In this document: positions 16,589 through 25,258 of the stretch, in pieces | How positions within the stretch are numbered: the first letter of the stretch is position 1 | Layout of the letters: each line of letters opens with the position of its first letter | From: Streptomyces sp. NBC_00440 | GTDB taxonomy: Bacteria; Actinomycetota; Actinomycetes; Streptomycetales; Streptomycetaceae | NCBI RefSeq assembly: GCF_036014215.1 | Contig: NZ_CP107921.1 | Location: forward strand, 4,026,001 to 4,090,000 | Length of the DNA: 64,000 nt | Direction: 5' to 3' | Notes under the pieces: model-generated | Told to the model about the DNA's origin: nothing | The model's input: only the letters and a program-made list of their open reading frames with translations | Databases searched by the model: none | Program-made: the position numbers and the translations under genes

Positions 16589-17683
16589 GTGGCCGGGGTG
16601 AGAGCGTCGGAGGTGCCGGCGTCGGAGACGGGAACGCCGGAGGTACCGGCGCCAGAAGTGCGGGCCTCGGAGGTGCCGACGTCGGAGGTGCCGACGCTCG
16701 AAGCAGAAGTGCCGGCGCCAGAAGTGCGAGCGTCGGAGGTGCGGGCCTCGGAGGCCGGGCCCGAGTACCGGATCGAGGATCTGGCGCACCGCAGTGGCGC
16801 CACTGTCCGTACGATCCGCGCGTACCAGGACCGCGGCCTGCTGCCCAAACCGCAGCGGCGCGGCCGGTCCAATGTGTACGGGGACAGCCATCTGGCCAGG
16901 CTCCGCCAGATCGCCGAGCTGCTCGACCGCGGCTACACCCTCGCCTCCATCAAGGAACTGCTTGAGGCATGGGACGCCGGACGCGGTCTCGGCGGGGTGC
17001 TGGGGCTGGTCGCCGAGGTCAGCGGCCCGTGGACCGATGAGGAAGCGGACCGGATCTCCCGTGCCGAACTGGACGCGCGGTTCGGCGGGGTGCCCGACGA
17101 CGAGGCAGTCGCCGACGCGGTGGCGCTGGGCGTGCTGGAACGGGTGTCCGGCAGCGACGACGAGTTCCTGGTGCCGAGCCCGCAGGAACTGGCTGTGGCT
17201 GTGGAGCTGCACGCGGCCGGCGTCCCGCTCAAGGCCATCTCGGTCCATCTGCGGGAGTTGCGCGGCCAGGTCGAGCACATCGCCTCGCGCTTCCTGGAGT
17301 TCACGACGGAGCACGTCTTCGCGCGCTATCTGACCCCCGCCCGGCCCACCGACGCGCATGTGGCGGAGGCCGCCTCACTGGTACGGCGGCTGCGCCCGCT
17401 GGCCCAGCAGAGTGTCGACGCCGAACTGGCCCGGGCCATGCGGCTGTTCGCCACCCGCCATCTCCAGCAGCACCTCGGCCCCGAGAGCCCGCCGGCGCAA
17501 CCCGGAGGCCCCTCGTCCGTACCGGTTCCGGCGGCCACGCTCGCTGCGGTGGAGAGGCTGGTGGGCCGGGAGAACGCCGCCGCGTTCATCGCCGGCGCCA
17601 CTGAACGAGAGCTTCAGGCAAGGGCGTTGGACGCGCTGACTCTTCCACAGCAAGAAGTCCGGCAAAACGACCAAAGAACGTAA
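16589..17683 (+). CDS. MerR-family regulator with repetitive N-terminal extension
   Basis: 364 residues from the GTG at 16589 (GGGAGG just upstream). Residues 1-58 are low-complexity, built of EVPAS/EVRAS/EVPTS-like pentapeptides. The MerR winged helix follows (YRIEDLAHRSGATVRTIRAYQDRGLLPKP), with an extended helical C-terminal domain of over 200 residues ending in QEVRQNDQRT. No cysteine cluster is seen, so a metal sensor is unlikely; the large C-terminal domain suggests an organic ligand. It lies 47 bp after the metalloprotein gene on the same strand and most likely controls the M24/EphD/metalloprotein run. Without the repeat the protein would be close to usual length for this subgroup. Confidence 0.85.
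   Translation: MAGVRASEVPASETGTPEVPAPEVRASEVPTSEVPTLEAEVPAPEVRASEVRASEAGPEYRIEDLAHRSGATVRTIRAYQDRGLLPKPQRRGRSNVYGDSHLARLRQIAELLDRGYTLASIKELLEAWDAGRGLGGVLGLVAEVSGPWTDEEADRISRAELDARFGGVPDDEAVADAVALGVLERVSGSDDEFLVPSPQELAVAVELHAAGVPLKAISVHLRELRGQVEHIASRFLEFTTEHVFARYLTPARPTDAHVAEAASLVRRLRPLAQQSVDAELARAMRLFATRHLQQHLGPESPPAQPGGPSSVPVPAATLAAVERLVGRENAAAFIAGATERELQARALDALTLPQQEVRQNDQRT
16601..16765 (+). repeat. In-frame 15-bp repeats encoding Glu-Val-Pro/Arg-Ala-Ser pentads
   Basis: About ten imperfect copies of GAGGTGCCGGCGTCG-like 15-mers encode the N-terminal extension of the MerR regulator. The units keep frame, so copy-number changes would alter length without breaking the protein. Confidence 0.8.
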
Positions 17684-17858
17684 ATCCCCATCCCCTTGTC
17701 CACAGAATCGCCAAATAGCCTGTGGATAAGTCCCCTTGCCTGTGGATCATGCCTAACTCGGGGGGCGCAAAAGATAATTCGGATGCACACCGGCGCACGC
17801 GCCCCCGGCTCTCGCCCCGGCCCCGGCCCTCGCCCCGGCCTGATGCAAACGGGAGGCC
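17684..17858. other. Convergent intergenic region with DnaA boxes
   Basis: Between the MerR and the LLM oxidoreductase genes, perfect DnaA-type 9-mers lie at 17696-17704 (TTGTCCACA) and 17721-17729 (TGTGGATAA, the complement), and a one-mismatch copy at 17741-17749. The remainder (17800-17845) repeats CTCGCCCCGGCC units and may act as terminator. Confidence 0.6.
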
Positions 17859-18773
17859 CTAGCTGTTCGGTCCGAGCTGCGCCAGTGCGTCGGTCGCGAT
17901 CTGCTCGAAGACCTTCTCGTCGGCGGCGAAGATGGTGCCGGGGATCGGCGCGTGGATCACGATCTCGTCGATGCCGAGCGCGAAGTACTTCCCCGCGAAG
18001 TCGACGAAGGCGTCCACGGACTCCATCGGGCGGCTCTCCTCGGGCGTGAAGCCGGTGAGCAGGATCTTCTCCACCTCGGCCGCATCCCTGCCGATCTCTT
18101 CGCACGCCGTGCCGAGCCTGCCGAGCTGGCCGCGTACGGCTTCGACCGATTCTTCCGGCGTACCCGTCTCGAAGATCTTCGGATCACCCGTCGTCACCCA
18201 GCTCTGCCCGTACCGCGCGGCGATCCTCATCCCCCGCGGCCCGGTCGCCGCGACGGCGAAGGGGAGCCTCGGCCGCTGCACACAGCCCGGGATGTTGCGG
18301 GCCTCGTCGGCGGAGTAGTGGGTGCCCCGGTGGGAGACCGAGTCCTCGGTCAGCAGCCGGTCCATGAGCGGGACGAACTCGCCGAACCGGTCGGCCCGTT
18401 CGCGCGGCGTCCACGGCTCCTGGCCGAGCGCAGTGGCGTCGAAGCCGGTGCCTCCGGCACCGATGCCCAGGGTGACCCGGCCGTCGGAGATGTCGTCCAG
18501 CGAGAGCAGATCCTTCGCGAGTGTGACGGGGTGCCGGAAGTTCGGCGAGGTGACCAGCGTGCCGAGCCGGACGCGCGTGGTGGCCGCGGCCGCCGCGGTC
18601 AGCGTCGGGACCGCCCCGAACCAGGGCCCGTCGCGGAACGGCACCCGCCAGGAGAGGTGGTCGTAGGTGTACGCGGTGTGGAAGCCCAGCTCCTCGGCGC
18701 GCACCCACTGCTCACGGCCACCCTCGCTCCACCGGCGGACGGGAAGAATCACGGTACTCAGACGCATGCCCAC
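17859..18773 (-). CDS. LLM-class (F420-dependent type) oxidoreductase
   Basis: 304 residues, luciferase-like TIM barrel: RAEELGFHTAYTYDHLSW at the N-terminus, LGTLVTSPNFRHPVTLAKDLLSLDDISDGRVTLGIGAGG in the middle, which is the pattern of F420- or FMN-using members in actinobacteria. It probably moves hydride between F420H2 and an unknown cytoplasmic substrate. The first possible start is GTG at 18773; an ATG two codons on (MRLSTVI) is equally good. It is not coupled to its neighbours: a convergent MerR gene lies downstream and a 227-bp gap upstream separates it from a HAD phosphatase. Confidence 0.88.
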   Translation of the reverse strand: MGMRLSTVILPVRRWSEGGREQWVRAEELGFHTAYTYDHLSWRVPFRDGPWFGAVPTLTAAAAATTRVRLGTLVTSPNFRHPVTLAKDLLSLDDISDGRVTLGIGAGGTGFDATALGQEPWTPRERADRFGEFVPLMDRLLTEDSVSHRGTHYSADEARNIPGCVQRPRLPFAVAATGPRGMRIAARYGQSWVTTGDPKIFETGTPEESVEAVRGQLGRLGTACEEIGRDAAEVEKILLTGFTPEESRPMESVDAFVDFAGKYFALGIDEIVIHAPIPGTIFAADEKVFEQIATDALAQLGPNS

Positions 18774-19000
18774 GACCCTACGTCGTACGGGTGCCCGCTC
18801 CCGGACCGCAGTTGTCGCCGCCTGGCCGGGTCGGTCGCCGACGGGGCCCCGCCACCGCCGTGCCCCGGAACCCTCCCTGCTCCGGATCCCGCCCTGATCC
18901 GGTCACCGCCCGGCGGCCCCGCCCGGCGGCGTGCGTACTCATCTGCGCGCCTCCTCGCACTCCCGTGCGCTCCACGCACTCCGTACGGGAGAATGACCGG

Positions 19001-19855
19001 GTGACCTCAGCTAACGGCCCCGCCGCCCCCCTCCCGCCCCGGCTGATCGCCACCGACCTGGACGGCACGCTGCTCCGCGACGACAAAACCGTCTCGGCCC
19101 GCACCATCGCGGCGCTCGCAGCCGCCGAGGAGGCCGGCATCGACGTCTTCTTCGTCACCGGCCGCCCGGCCCGCTGGATGGACGTCGTCAGCGACCATGT
19201 GCACGGCCACGGCCTGGCCATCTGTGGCAACGGCGCCGCCGTGGTCGACCTCCACGGCGACGAGGGCGGGCACATTTTCGTCAGGGTCCTCCCGCTGGAG
19301 CGCACCGACGCCCTCGACGTGGTCGCCATCCTGCGGGCCGCCGCCCCGGGCACGTCCTTCGCCGTCGAGCGGACCGGCGGCATCCACCACGAGCCGGGCT
19401 ACCCGCCCCTGATGTTCGACGCCGCGTCGTGCGTCGCGCCCGTCGAGAAACTGCTCGCCACGGACTCCGACCTCGCGGACCAGCCCGTACTGAAGGTGCT
19501 GGCCTACCACCCGGAGCTGACACCCGACGACTTCCTCGTCCTGGCCCGTGAAGCTGTCGGCGTCCGCGCCTCGATCACCCGTTCCAGCCCGACCGCACTG
19601 CTGGAGATCAGCGGCCCCGGCGTCTCCAAGGCCGGCACGCTGGCGCTGTGCTGTGCTGAGCGCGGCATCTCGCCCGCAGAGGTCGTCGCCTTCGGGGACA
19701 TGCCGAACGACGTCGAGATGCTGCGGTGGGCGGGCACCTCGTACGCGATGGGCAACGCGCATCCGGAAGCGGTGGCCGCCGCTTCCGGGCGCACGGTCGC
19801 GAACAACGAGGACGGCGTCGCGGTCGTCATCGAGCAGATCCTGAAGGCCCACTGA
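19001..19855 (+). CDS. HAD-superfamily Cof-type phosphatase (second copy)
   Basis: 284 residues from GTG 19001 (VTSANGPAAPLPPRLIATDL). Motif [13 protein letters not shown], motif II VTGRPARW, Lys in GVSKAGTLAL and motif IV GDMPNDVEML mark the Cof/YbiV group with a C2 cap. It closely resembles the protein at 4780-5592 and is evidently a paralogue, though a little longer. Cytoplasmic Mg-dependent phosphatase of unknown substrate. It converges on the histidine kinase gene with only 20 bp between stops. Confidence 0.87.
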   Translation: MTSANGPAAPLPPRLIATDLDGTLLRDDKTVSARTIAALAAAEEAGIDVFFVTGRPARWMDVVSDHVHGHGLAICGNGAAVVDLHGDEGGHIFVRVLPLERTDALDVVAILRAAAPGTSFAVERTGGIHHEPGYPPLMFDAASCVAPVEKLLATDSDLADQPVLKVLAYHPELTPDDFLVLAREAVGVRASITRSSPTALLEISGPGVSKAGTLALCCAERGISPAEVVAFGDMPNDVEMLRWAGTSYAMGNAHPEAVAAASGRTVANNEDGVAVVIEQILKAH

Positions 19856-19875
19856 CCGGGAGGCCGCCCGCACAC

Positions 19876-21612
19876 CTACAGCGGTGCCTCCCACACCACT
19901 GCCGTGCCACCGCCCTCATCGCCGAGCCCCGGCCCGTAGGAGCTGGATCCGCCCAGCGCCTCCGCGCGCCGGCTGAGATTGCGCAGCCCGCTGCGACGGC
20001 CGCCCTCGGGGATGCCGACCCCGTCGTCGGAGACCGTGAGGCGTACCGCAGGGCGACCGTCGTCCAGCTGCGCTGTGGCGTCGACGTCCACCTGGATCCG
20101 GGAGGCGGCGGCATGCCGGAACGCGTTGGAGAGCGCCTCCCGCAGCGCCGCGATCAGGTTCTTCCCCGTCAGCTCACCGACCCCTGAGTCGACCGGGCCC
20201 ACGAAGCGGTGCGTGGGTTTGAACCCCAGCGGTACGGCCGCCATGTTGATCTCGCGCAGCACCCGTCTGCACAGCCCCGACGGAGCTTCGGCGGGCCCCT
20301 GCTGCAACGCGAAGATGGCGGTACGGATCTCCTGGATCGTCACATCCAGCTCGCCGACGGCCTTGCCCACACCGTCGCGCACCCCTGGCGCCGCCGACTG
20401 ACGGTGAGCGCCCTCCAACATCATCCCGGTGGCGAACAGCCGCTGGATGACCAGGTCATGGAGGTCACGGGCGATCCGGTCGCGGTCCTCGAAAACCGCG
20501 AGGCGCTCTCTGTCGCGCTGGGCGTCCGCCATCATCAGCGCCAGCGCGGCCTGTGAGGCGAACCGTGAGGCCAGGGAACGTTCGGCCGCCGTGAAGGGCC
20601 GGGCGCCGCGTTCGCGCGGCGTGGCCAGTGCGCCCAGCAGACGGCCGCCGCTGTGCAGCGGCAGCAACATGCTCGGCCCGAACCGCCTGCCCATCTCAGT
20701 GATCATCCGCGGATCGGACGCCGAGTCGTCCACGAACACCGGAGCGCCCGAGAGCAGTGTCGCCACGACCCCGCTCTCCGGCGGGATGATCAGCCCGAGG
20801 ACCTGACTGGGGTGGTCGCCGGAGACGGCGACGACCTCAAGTCCGCCCTCCGCGGCAGGCAGCATGACCACTCCGGCGGCAGCGTCCGCCAGGTGGCGCG
20901 CCTGTTCGGCGACCACCGTGAGCGCCTCATCCGCGTCGCCGCCGGCCAGCAGTGCCGTGGTGACAGCCACCGAACCGTCGATCCACCGCTCGCGCTGCCG
21001 GGCCGCCTCGTACAGCCGGGCGTTGTTGATCGCGATACCGGCCTCGGTGGCCAGGACCTGCACCATGTGCAGATCGCCGTCGGTGAACCGGCTGCCGTCG
21101 GTCTTCTCCGCGACGTAGAGATTGCCGAAGGTCTCTCCCTGCACCTGCACGGGGGCCCCCAGGAACGTCCGCATCCGCGGATGGTGCGGAGGGAATCCGG
21201 CGAATCCCGGGTCGGTCGTCAGATCCGCGAGCCGCACGACGCGGGCATCCTCGATCAGCGCGCCCAGGATCCCGGTGTGCCCGTCCGGGATATGGCCGAT
21301 CCGTGCGGCCACCTCCTCCGGCACGCCATGGGTGACGAATTCGCTGAGGCCGCCACGCTCCTCGTCCACGACACCGATCGCGGCATAGCGCGCACCGGCC
21401 AGCCCGGCGGCGGTCTCGCAGATCCTGTTCAGCGTCGCGTGCAGTTCGAGGCCCGTACCGATGGAGCGCATGGCCTCCAGCAGCTGCGGTACGCGCGCGG
21501 TGAACTCGGCGGAGAGCCCGTGCCGACCGAAGTCCTCCGCGGGAGAGTCCTCCCCGGAAGCGTCTTCCGCGGCAGCGTCCTCCGCGGGATCGGTGGGGTC
21601 CGGAGCTGACAT
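19876..21612 (-). CDS. GAF-GAF sensor histidine kinase (DevS/DosT-like)
   Basis: 578 residues. An acidic N-terminus is followed by two GAF domains (about 50-195 and 215-365), a HisKA_3 dimerisation helix with the phosphorylated His in ARDLHDLVIQRLF, and an HATPase domain (NAFRHA, DDGVGIPEGGRRSGLRNL). No membrane segment, so it senses a cytoplasmic signal. GAF-1 contains GFPPHHPRMRTFLGAPV (His at about 143-144), matching the segment that carries the proximal heme His of mycobacterial DevS/DosT. No response regulator lies in the window, so it is an orphan kinase. It lies just downstream of cydABCD, 20 bp past the cydCD stop region on the same strand, which suggests an oxygen or redox role. Confidence 0.88.
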   Translation of the reverse strand: MSAPDPTDPAEDAAAEDASGEDSPAEDFGRHGLSAEFTARVPQLLEAMRSIGTGLELHATLNRICETAAGLAGARYAAIGVVDEERGGLSEFVTHGVPEEVAARIGHIPDGHTGILGALIEDARVVRLADLTTDPGFAGFPPHHPRMRTFLGAPVQVQGETFGNLYVAEKTDGSRFTDGDLHMVQVLATEAGIAINNARLYEAARQRERWIDGSVAVTTALLAGGDADEALTVVAEQARHLADAAAGVVMLPAAEGGLEVVAVSGDHPSQVLGLIIPPESGVVATLLSGAPVFVDDSASDPRMITEMGRRFGPSMLLPLHSGGRLLGALATPRERGARPFTAAERSLASRFASQAALALMMADAQRDRERLAVFEDRDRIARDLHDLVIQRLFATGMMLEGAHRQSAAPGVRDGVGKAVGELDVTIQEIRTAIFALQQGPAEAPSGLCRRVLREINMAAVPLGFKPTHRFVGPVDSGVGELTGKNLIAALREALSNAFRHAAASRIQVDVDATAQLDDGRPAVRLTVSDDGVGIPEGGRRSGLRNLSRRAEALGGSSSYGPGLGDEGGGTAVVWEAPL

Positions 21613-21632
21613 ACCCCAGAGCCTAGTAAGTC

Positions 21633-24600
21633 CTATATGTCCTGGAAAGTCGGATTCCGTTGGCTGCCGAGCAGATCGCCCGCCCGCTCACGCTCCAGCA
21701 TCCGCCGCAACGGCCCCTCCAGCGCTGCCAGCTCCGCGTAAGGTCCACGCTGCACGACCCGCCCACCGTCCAGCACAAGCACCTCGTCGACGGCGTCGAG
21801 CCCGCGGAGCCGGTGGGTGATGAGCAGGGTCGTACGCCCCTCGGTGGCGGTCAGCAGATCCGCGGTGAGCGCGTCGGCGGTCGCCAGGTCGAGGTGTTCC
21901 GCCGGCTCGTCCAGGACGAGTACGGGAAAGTCGGCGAGGAGTGCGCGGGCCAGTGCCAGCCGCTGGCGCTGCCCGCCGGAGAGCCTCGCACCGTGCTCCC
22001 CCACCGGAGTGTCGAGACCGTCGGGCAGCCCGTCCACCCAGTCCAGCAGCCGGGCCCCGGCGAGCGCCCCGCGCAGTTCGCCGTCCGAGGCACCGGAACG
22101 GGCCAGCCTGAGGTTCTCCCGCAGGGAACTGTCGAAGATGTGCGCGTCCTGGGCACACAGCCCGACGAGTCCGCGCACCGTGTCACCGTCCAGCGCGTCG
22201 GCAGCCACTCCGCCGAGCGTGTAAGTCCCCGACTCCGGGTCCAGAAAGCGCAGCAGCACCTGGGCGAGCGTCGTCTTGCCGGCCCCGGAGGGACCGACGA
22301 CGGCGACCCGGCGCCCCGCTTCGAGCCTGAGGCCCACCCCGTCGAGCGCCTGCCCCCGCTGCCCCGCGTAACGCGCGGTCAGCCCCCGCACCTCCAGCGG
22401 GAACGGCGACCGGGGCTCCGCTGCCGGGCGTACCGGCTCCTGTACGGGGACGGGCGCGTCCAGCACCTCGTACACCCGCTCGGCGCTCCTCCTGACCCGC
22501 TGCCGGTACTGCACGGCGAGCGGCAGTCCTGTGACCGCCTCGAAGGCCGCCAGCGGAGTCAGCACCACCACCGCGAGCTCCACGCCGGCGAGCCTGCCGT
22601 CGTGGACGGCCGGTACACCGACGAAAGCGGCGGCGGCGACGGTCAGCCCGCAGACGAGAGCGGTCAGCCCGCCACCGAGCGCGGTGGCGGTGGCACCCCG
22701 TGAGGCGATCCGGGTCAGCGTCCGGTCCGCGTCCCTGGCGCTGTGCAGCCGCCCGCGCAGCGCACCGGCGACCGTCAGCTCGGCGGTCCCCATGAGGAGA
22801 TCAACAACCCGGGTGGCCAGTGCCCCGCGTGCGGGGGCCAGTTGGCGCTCGGCCCGCCGGGCGCAGAGACCGCTCAGCGCGGGCACCCCGACCCCGGCGA
22901 TCAGCAGTCCTGCCGCGAGCACCGCCCCGGCTGCGGGCAGCAGCCAGGCCGTGAACCCGACGGTGGCCGCTCCCACCACCACGGCGACCGCGGCCGGAAG
23001 CAGCCAGCGCAGCCAGTAGTCCTGCAGCGCGTCCACATCGGCGACCAGCCGCGACAGCAGGTCGCCGCGCCTGACCCTGCTCAGCCCGGCGGGTGCGATC
23101 CGCTCCAGCCTGCGGTAGACGGCCACGCGCAGATCGGCGAGCATCCGCAGCACCGCATCGTGCGACACCAGCCGCTCGGCATAGCGGAAGACGGCCCGCC
23201 CGGTCCCGAAGGCCCGGGTCGCCGTGACAGCGACCATCAGATAGAGCACGGGCGGCTCCTGCGAAGCCCGTGAGATGAGCCAGCCCGATGTCGCCATGAG
23301 CCCGATGGCCGAGCCCAGCGCGAGACTTCCCAGCAGCAGGGCCAGCAGCAGCCGCCCCCGCAGCGCACCGGCGGCCTCCCGCACCCGCGCCAGCGGGTTC
23401 CGCCGTCCGGGCCGGGCAGCCGAGAGGGCGTCGGTCGCCGACGTCTCGCGGTCCGTCACCTGCTCCGTCCGCGGTACGGGCACGGCAGCGGCCTGCGGCA
23501 CGGGAGCGTCACCACCGGCCGCCGGGGCAGCCTGCGATGTGCCGGGCGCCAGCGCGACCACACGGTCGGCCACAGCGAGCAGGGCCGGCCGGTGCACCAC
23601 GAGCACCACGGTGCGGCCCAGCGCGAGACGCCGTACCGCGTCGACGATGCCGGCCTCCGTCTCGCCGTCCAGCGCCGCCGTCGGCTCGTCGAGCAGCAGC
23701 AGCGGCCGGTCGGCGAGGAACGCCCTGGCCAGCGCGAGTCGTTGCCGCTGTCCGGCCGAGAGCCCCGCACCGCCCTCACCGAGGACCGTGTCCGCCCCGT
23801 CCGGCAGTGCGGCGACGAAGTCGTACGCCCCGGCATCGCGCAGAGCTCCGTGCACCGCGGACGCATCGGCGTCGGGGCGCGCGAGCCGTACGTTCTCCGC
23901 GATCGTGCCCGCGAACAGATACGGCTGCTGCGGCACCCAGGCGATCTGCTCGCGCCACCGCTCGGGGGAGAGCGAGGCAAGATCGACAGCGGTGCCCCGG
24001 CCCGCTCCGGCCGCCCCGCCGGACGCCGTCGGGGCCGGTCCCACCGGCCCGACGAGAACCCGTCCCTCGTCGGGCGCCACGAAGCCCAGCAGGACATTGA
24101 GCAGCGTCGACTTCCCGACCCCGCTCGGTCCGGTGATCGCGACCGTCTCTCCGGCCCCGACGACCAGTGAAGCCGACTCCAGCGACGGTTCCGTACGGCC
24201 GGGATGGCGCACCGTCACCCGGTCCAGCTCCAGCCGGAGCGATCCGGGGACCTCGCTGGTCCCTCCCGTCGGCAGCGGAGTCTCCAGCACCGCGAAGATC
24301 TCCTCGGCGGCCGAAAGACCCTCGGCCGCCGCGTGGTACTGCGCCCCGACCTGCCGCAGCGGCAGATAGGCCTCGGGCGCCAGCACCAGGATCACCAGGC
24401 CCGTGTACAGGTCCAGTTCTCCCTTGACGAGCCGGAGCCCGATACCGACGGCGACCAGCGCCACCGACAGGGTCGCCAGCAGCTCCAGCGCGAACGACGA
24501 GAGGAAGGCGATCCGCAGCGTCCGCAGCGTCGCCTTCCGGTACTCGTCCGTGATGGTCCTGATCGACTCGGCCTGCGCCTTGGCCCGACCGAACACCTTC

Positions 24601-25238
24601 AGTGTCGGCAGTCCGGCCACCACGTCGAGGAAGTGCCCCGACAGCCTGGAGAGCAGCCTCCACTGACGGTCCATGCGGGCCTGGGTGGCCCAGCCGATGA
24701 GCATCATGAAGACCGGGATCAGCGGCAGCGTCCCGACGATGATGGCCGCCGACACCCAGTCCTCGGTGACGACCCGAACCAGCACCGCCACCGGCACCAC
24801 CACCGCGAGCCCCAACTGCGGGAGATAGCGCGAGAAGTAGTCGTCCAGAGCGTCGACGCCCCGGGTGGCGAGAGCGACCAGCGACCCGGTCCGCTGACCG
24901 GTCAGCCACTGCGGCCCCAGCTCAGCGGACCTCTCAAGCAGCCGCCGCCGCAGCTCGGACTTGACCGCGGCGCTGGCCCGGTGCGCGGCCAGCTCGGTCA
25001 GCCAGGCCACCAGCCCCCGGCCCAGTGCCACCGCCACAAGCAGCAGCAGCGAGGTCCGCAGCCCTGATCCGTCCAGGCCGTGCTGGAACGCCCCCACCAC
25101 CACATCGGCGATCAGCATGGCCTGGGCCACGACCAGACCCGCGCCGGCCAGTCCGAGGACCACCACGGCGCCCAGGAAGAGGCGAGTGGCACCGGCGTAC
25201 CGGAGCAGACGCGGGTCGATCGGTTTCACGTGAAACAC
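21633..25238 (-). CDS. cydCD: Fused CydD-CydC thiol ABC exporter
   Basis: About 1201 residues, both half-transporters in one chain as in other Streptomyces. The CydD half comes first: six membrane helices, Walker A GPSGVGKSTLL, signature LSAGQRQRLALARAF, Walker B LLLLDEPTAALD. A 50-residue Ala/Pro linker precedes the CydC half with six more helices, GPSGAGKTTLA, LSGGQRQRLALARAL and VLVLDEPAEHLD. The pair exports reduced thiols (glutathione/cysteine in E. coli; the native thiol here is probably mycothiol or cysteine) needed for cytochrome bd assembly. The start codon is uncertain: GTG 25238 or GTG 25229, both embedded in a perfect parS site. It follows cydB by 20 bp in the cyd operon. Confidence 0.93.
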   Translation of the reverse strand: MFHVKPIDPRLLRYAGATRLFLGAVVVLGLAGAGLVVAQAMLIADVVVGAFQHGLDGSGLRTSLLLLVAVALGRGLVAWLTELAAHRASAAVKSELRRRLLERSAELGPQWLTGQRTGSLVALATRGVDALDDYFSRYLPQLGLAVVVPVAVLVRVVTEDWVSAAIIVGTLPLIPVFMMLIGWATQARMDRQWRLLSRLSGHFLDVVAGLPTLKVFGRAKAQAESIRTITDEYRKATLRTLRIAFLSSFALELLATLSVALVAVGIGLRLVKGELDLYTGLVILVLAPEAYLPLRQVGAQYHAAAEGLSAAEEIFAVLETPLPTGGTSEVPGSLRLELDRVTVRHPGRTEPSLESASLVVGAGETVAITGPSGVGKSTLLNVLLGFVAPDEGRVLVGPVGPAPTASGGAAGAGRGTAVDLASLSPERWREQIAWVPQQPYLFAGTIAENVRLARPDADASAVHGALRDAGAYDFVAALPDGADTVLGEGGAGLSAGQRQRLALARAFLADRPLLLLDEPTAALDGETEAGIVDAVRRLALGRTVVLVVHRPALLAVADRVVALAPGTSQAAPAAGGDAPVPQAAAVPVPRTEQVTDRETSATDALSAARPGRRNPLARVREAAGALRGRLLLALLLGSLALGSAIGLMATSGWLISRASQEPPVLYLMVAVTATRAFGTGRAVFRYAERLVSHDAVLRMLADLRVAVYRRLERIAPAGLSRVRRGDLLSRLVADVDALQDYWLRWLLPAAVAVVVGAATVGFTAWLLPAAGAVLAAGLLIAGVGVPALSGLCARRAERQLAPARGALATRVVDLLMGTAELTVAGALRGRLHSARDADRTLTRIASRGATATALGGGLTALVCGLTVAAAAFVGVPAVHDGRLAGVELAVVVLTPLAAFEAVTGLPLAVQYRQRVRRSAERVYEVLDAPVPVQEPVRPAAEPRSPFPLEVRGLTARYAGQRGQALDGVGLRLEAGRRVAVVGPSGAGKTTLAQVLLRFLDPESGTYTLGGVAADALDGDTVRGLVGLCAQDAHIFDSSLRENLRLARSGASDGELRGALAGARLLDWVDGLPDGLDTPVGEHGARLSGGQRQRLALARALLADFPVLVLDEPAEHLDLATADALTADLLTATEGRTTLLITHRLRGLDAVDEVLVLDGGRVVQRGPYAELAALEGPLRRMLERERAGDLLGSQRNPTFQDI
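25223..25236. other. parS centromere site 1 (perfect palindrome)
   Basis: GTTTCACGTGAAAC, the 14-bp ParB-binding palindrome, exact. It covers codons 1-5 of cydCD (reading FHVK), so the start of that gene is fixed by the centromere sequence. Confidence 0.93.
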
Positions 25239-25258
25239 CCTCTCCTGGTGGGCATCGG

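Noticed and set aside
9026..21612. Biosynthetic gene cluster around the ABC transporters and oxidoreductases
   Set aside because: No core synthase, carrier protein or tailoring group is present; the genes are of ordinary chromosomal types.
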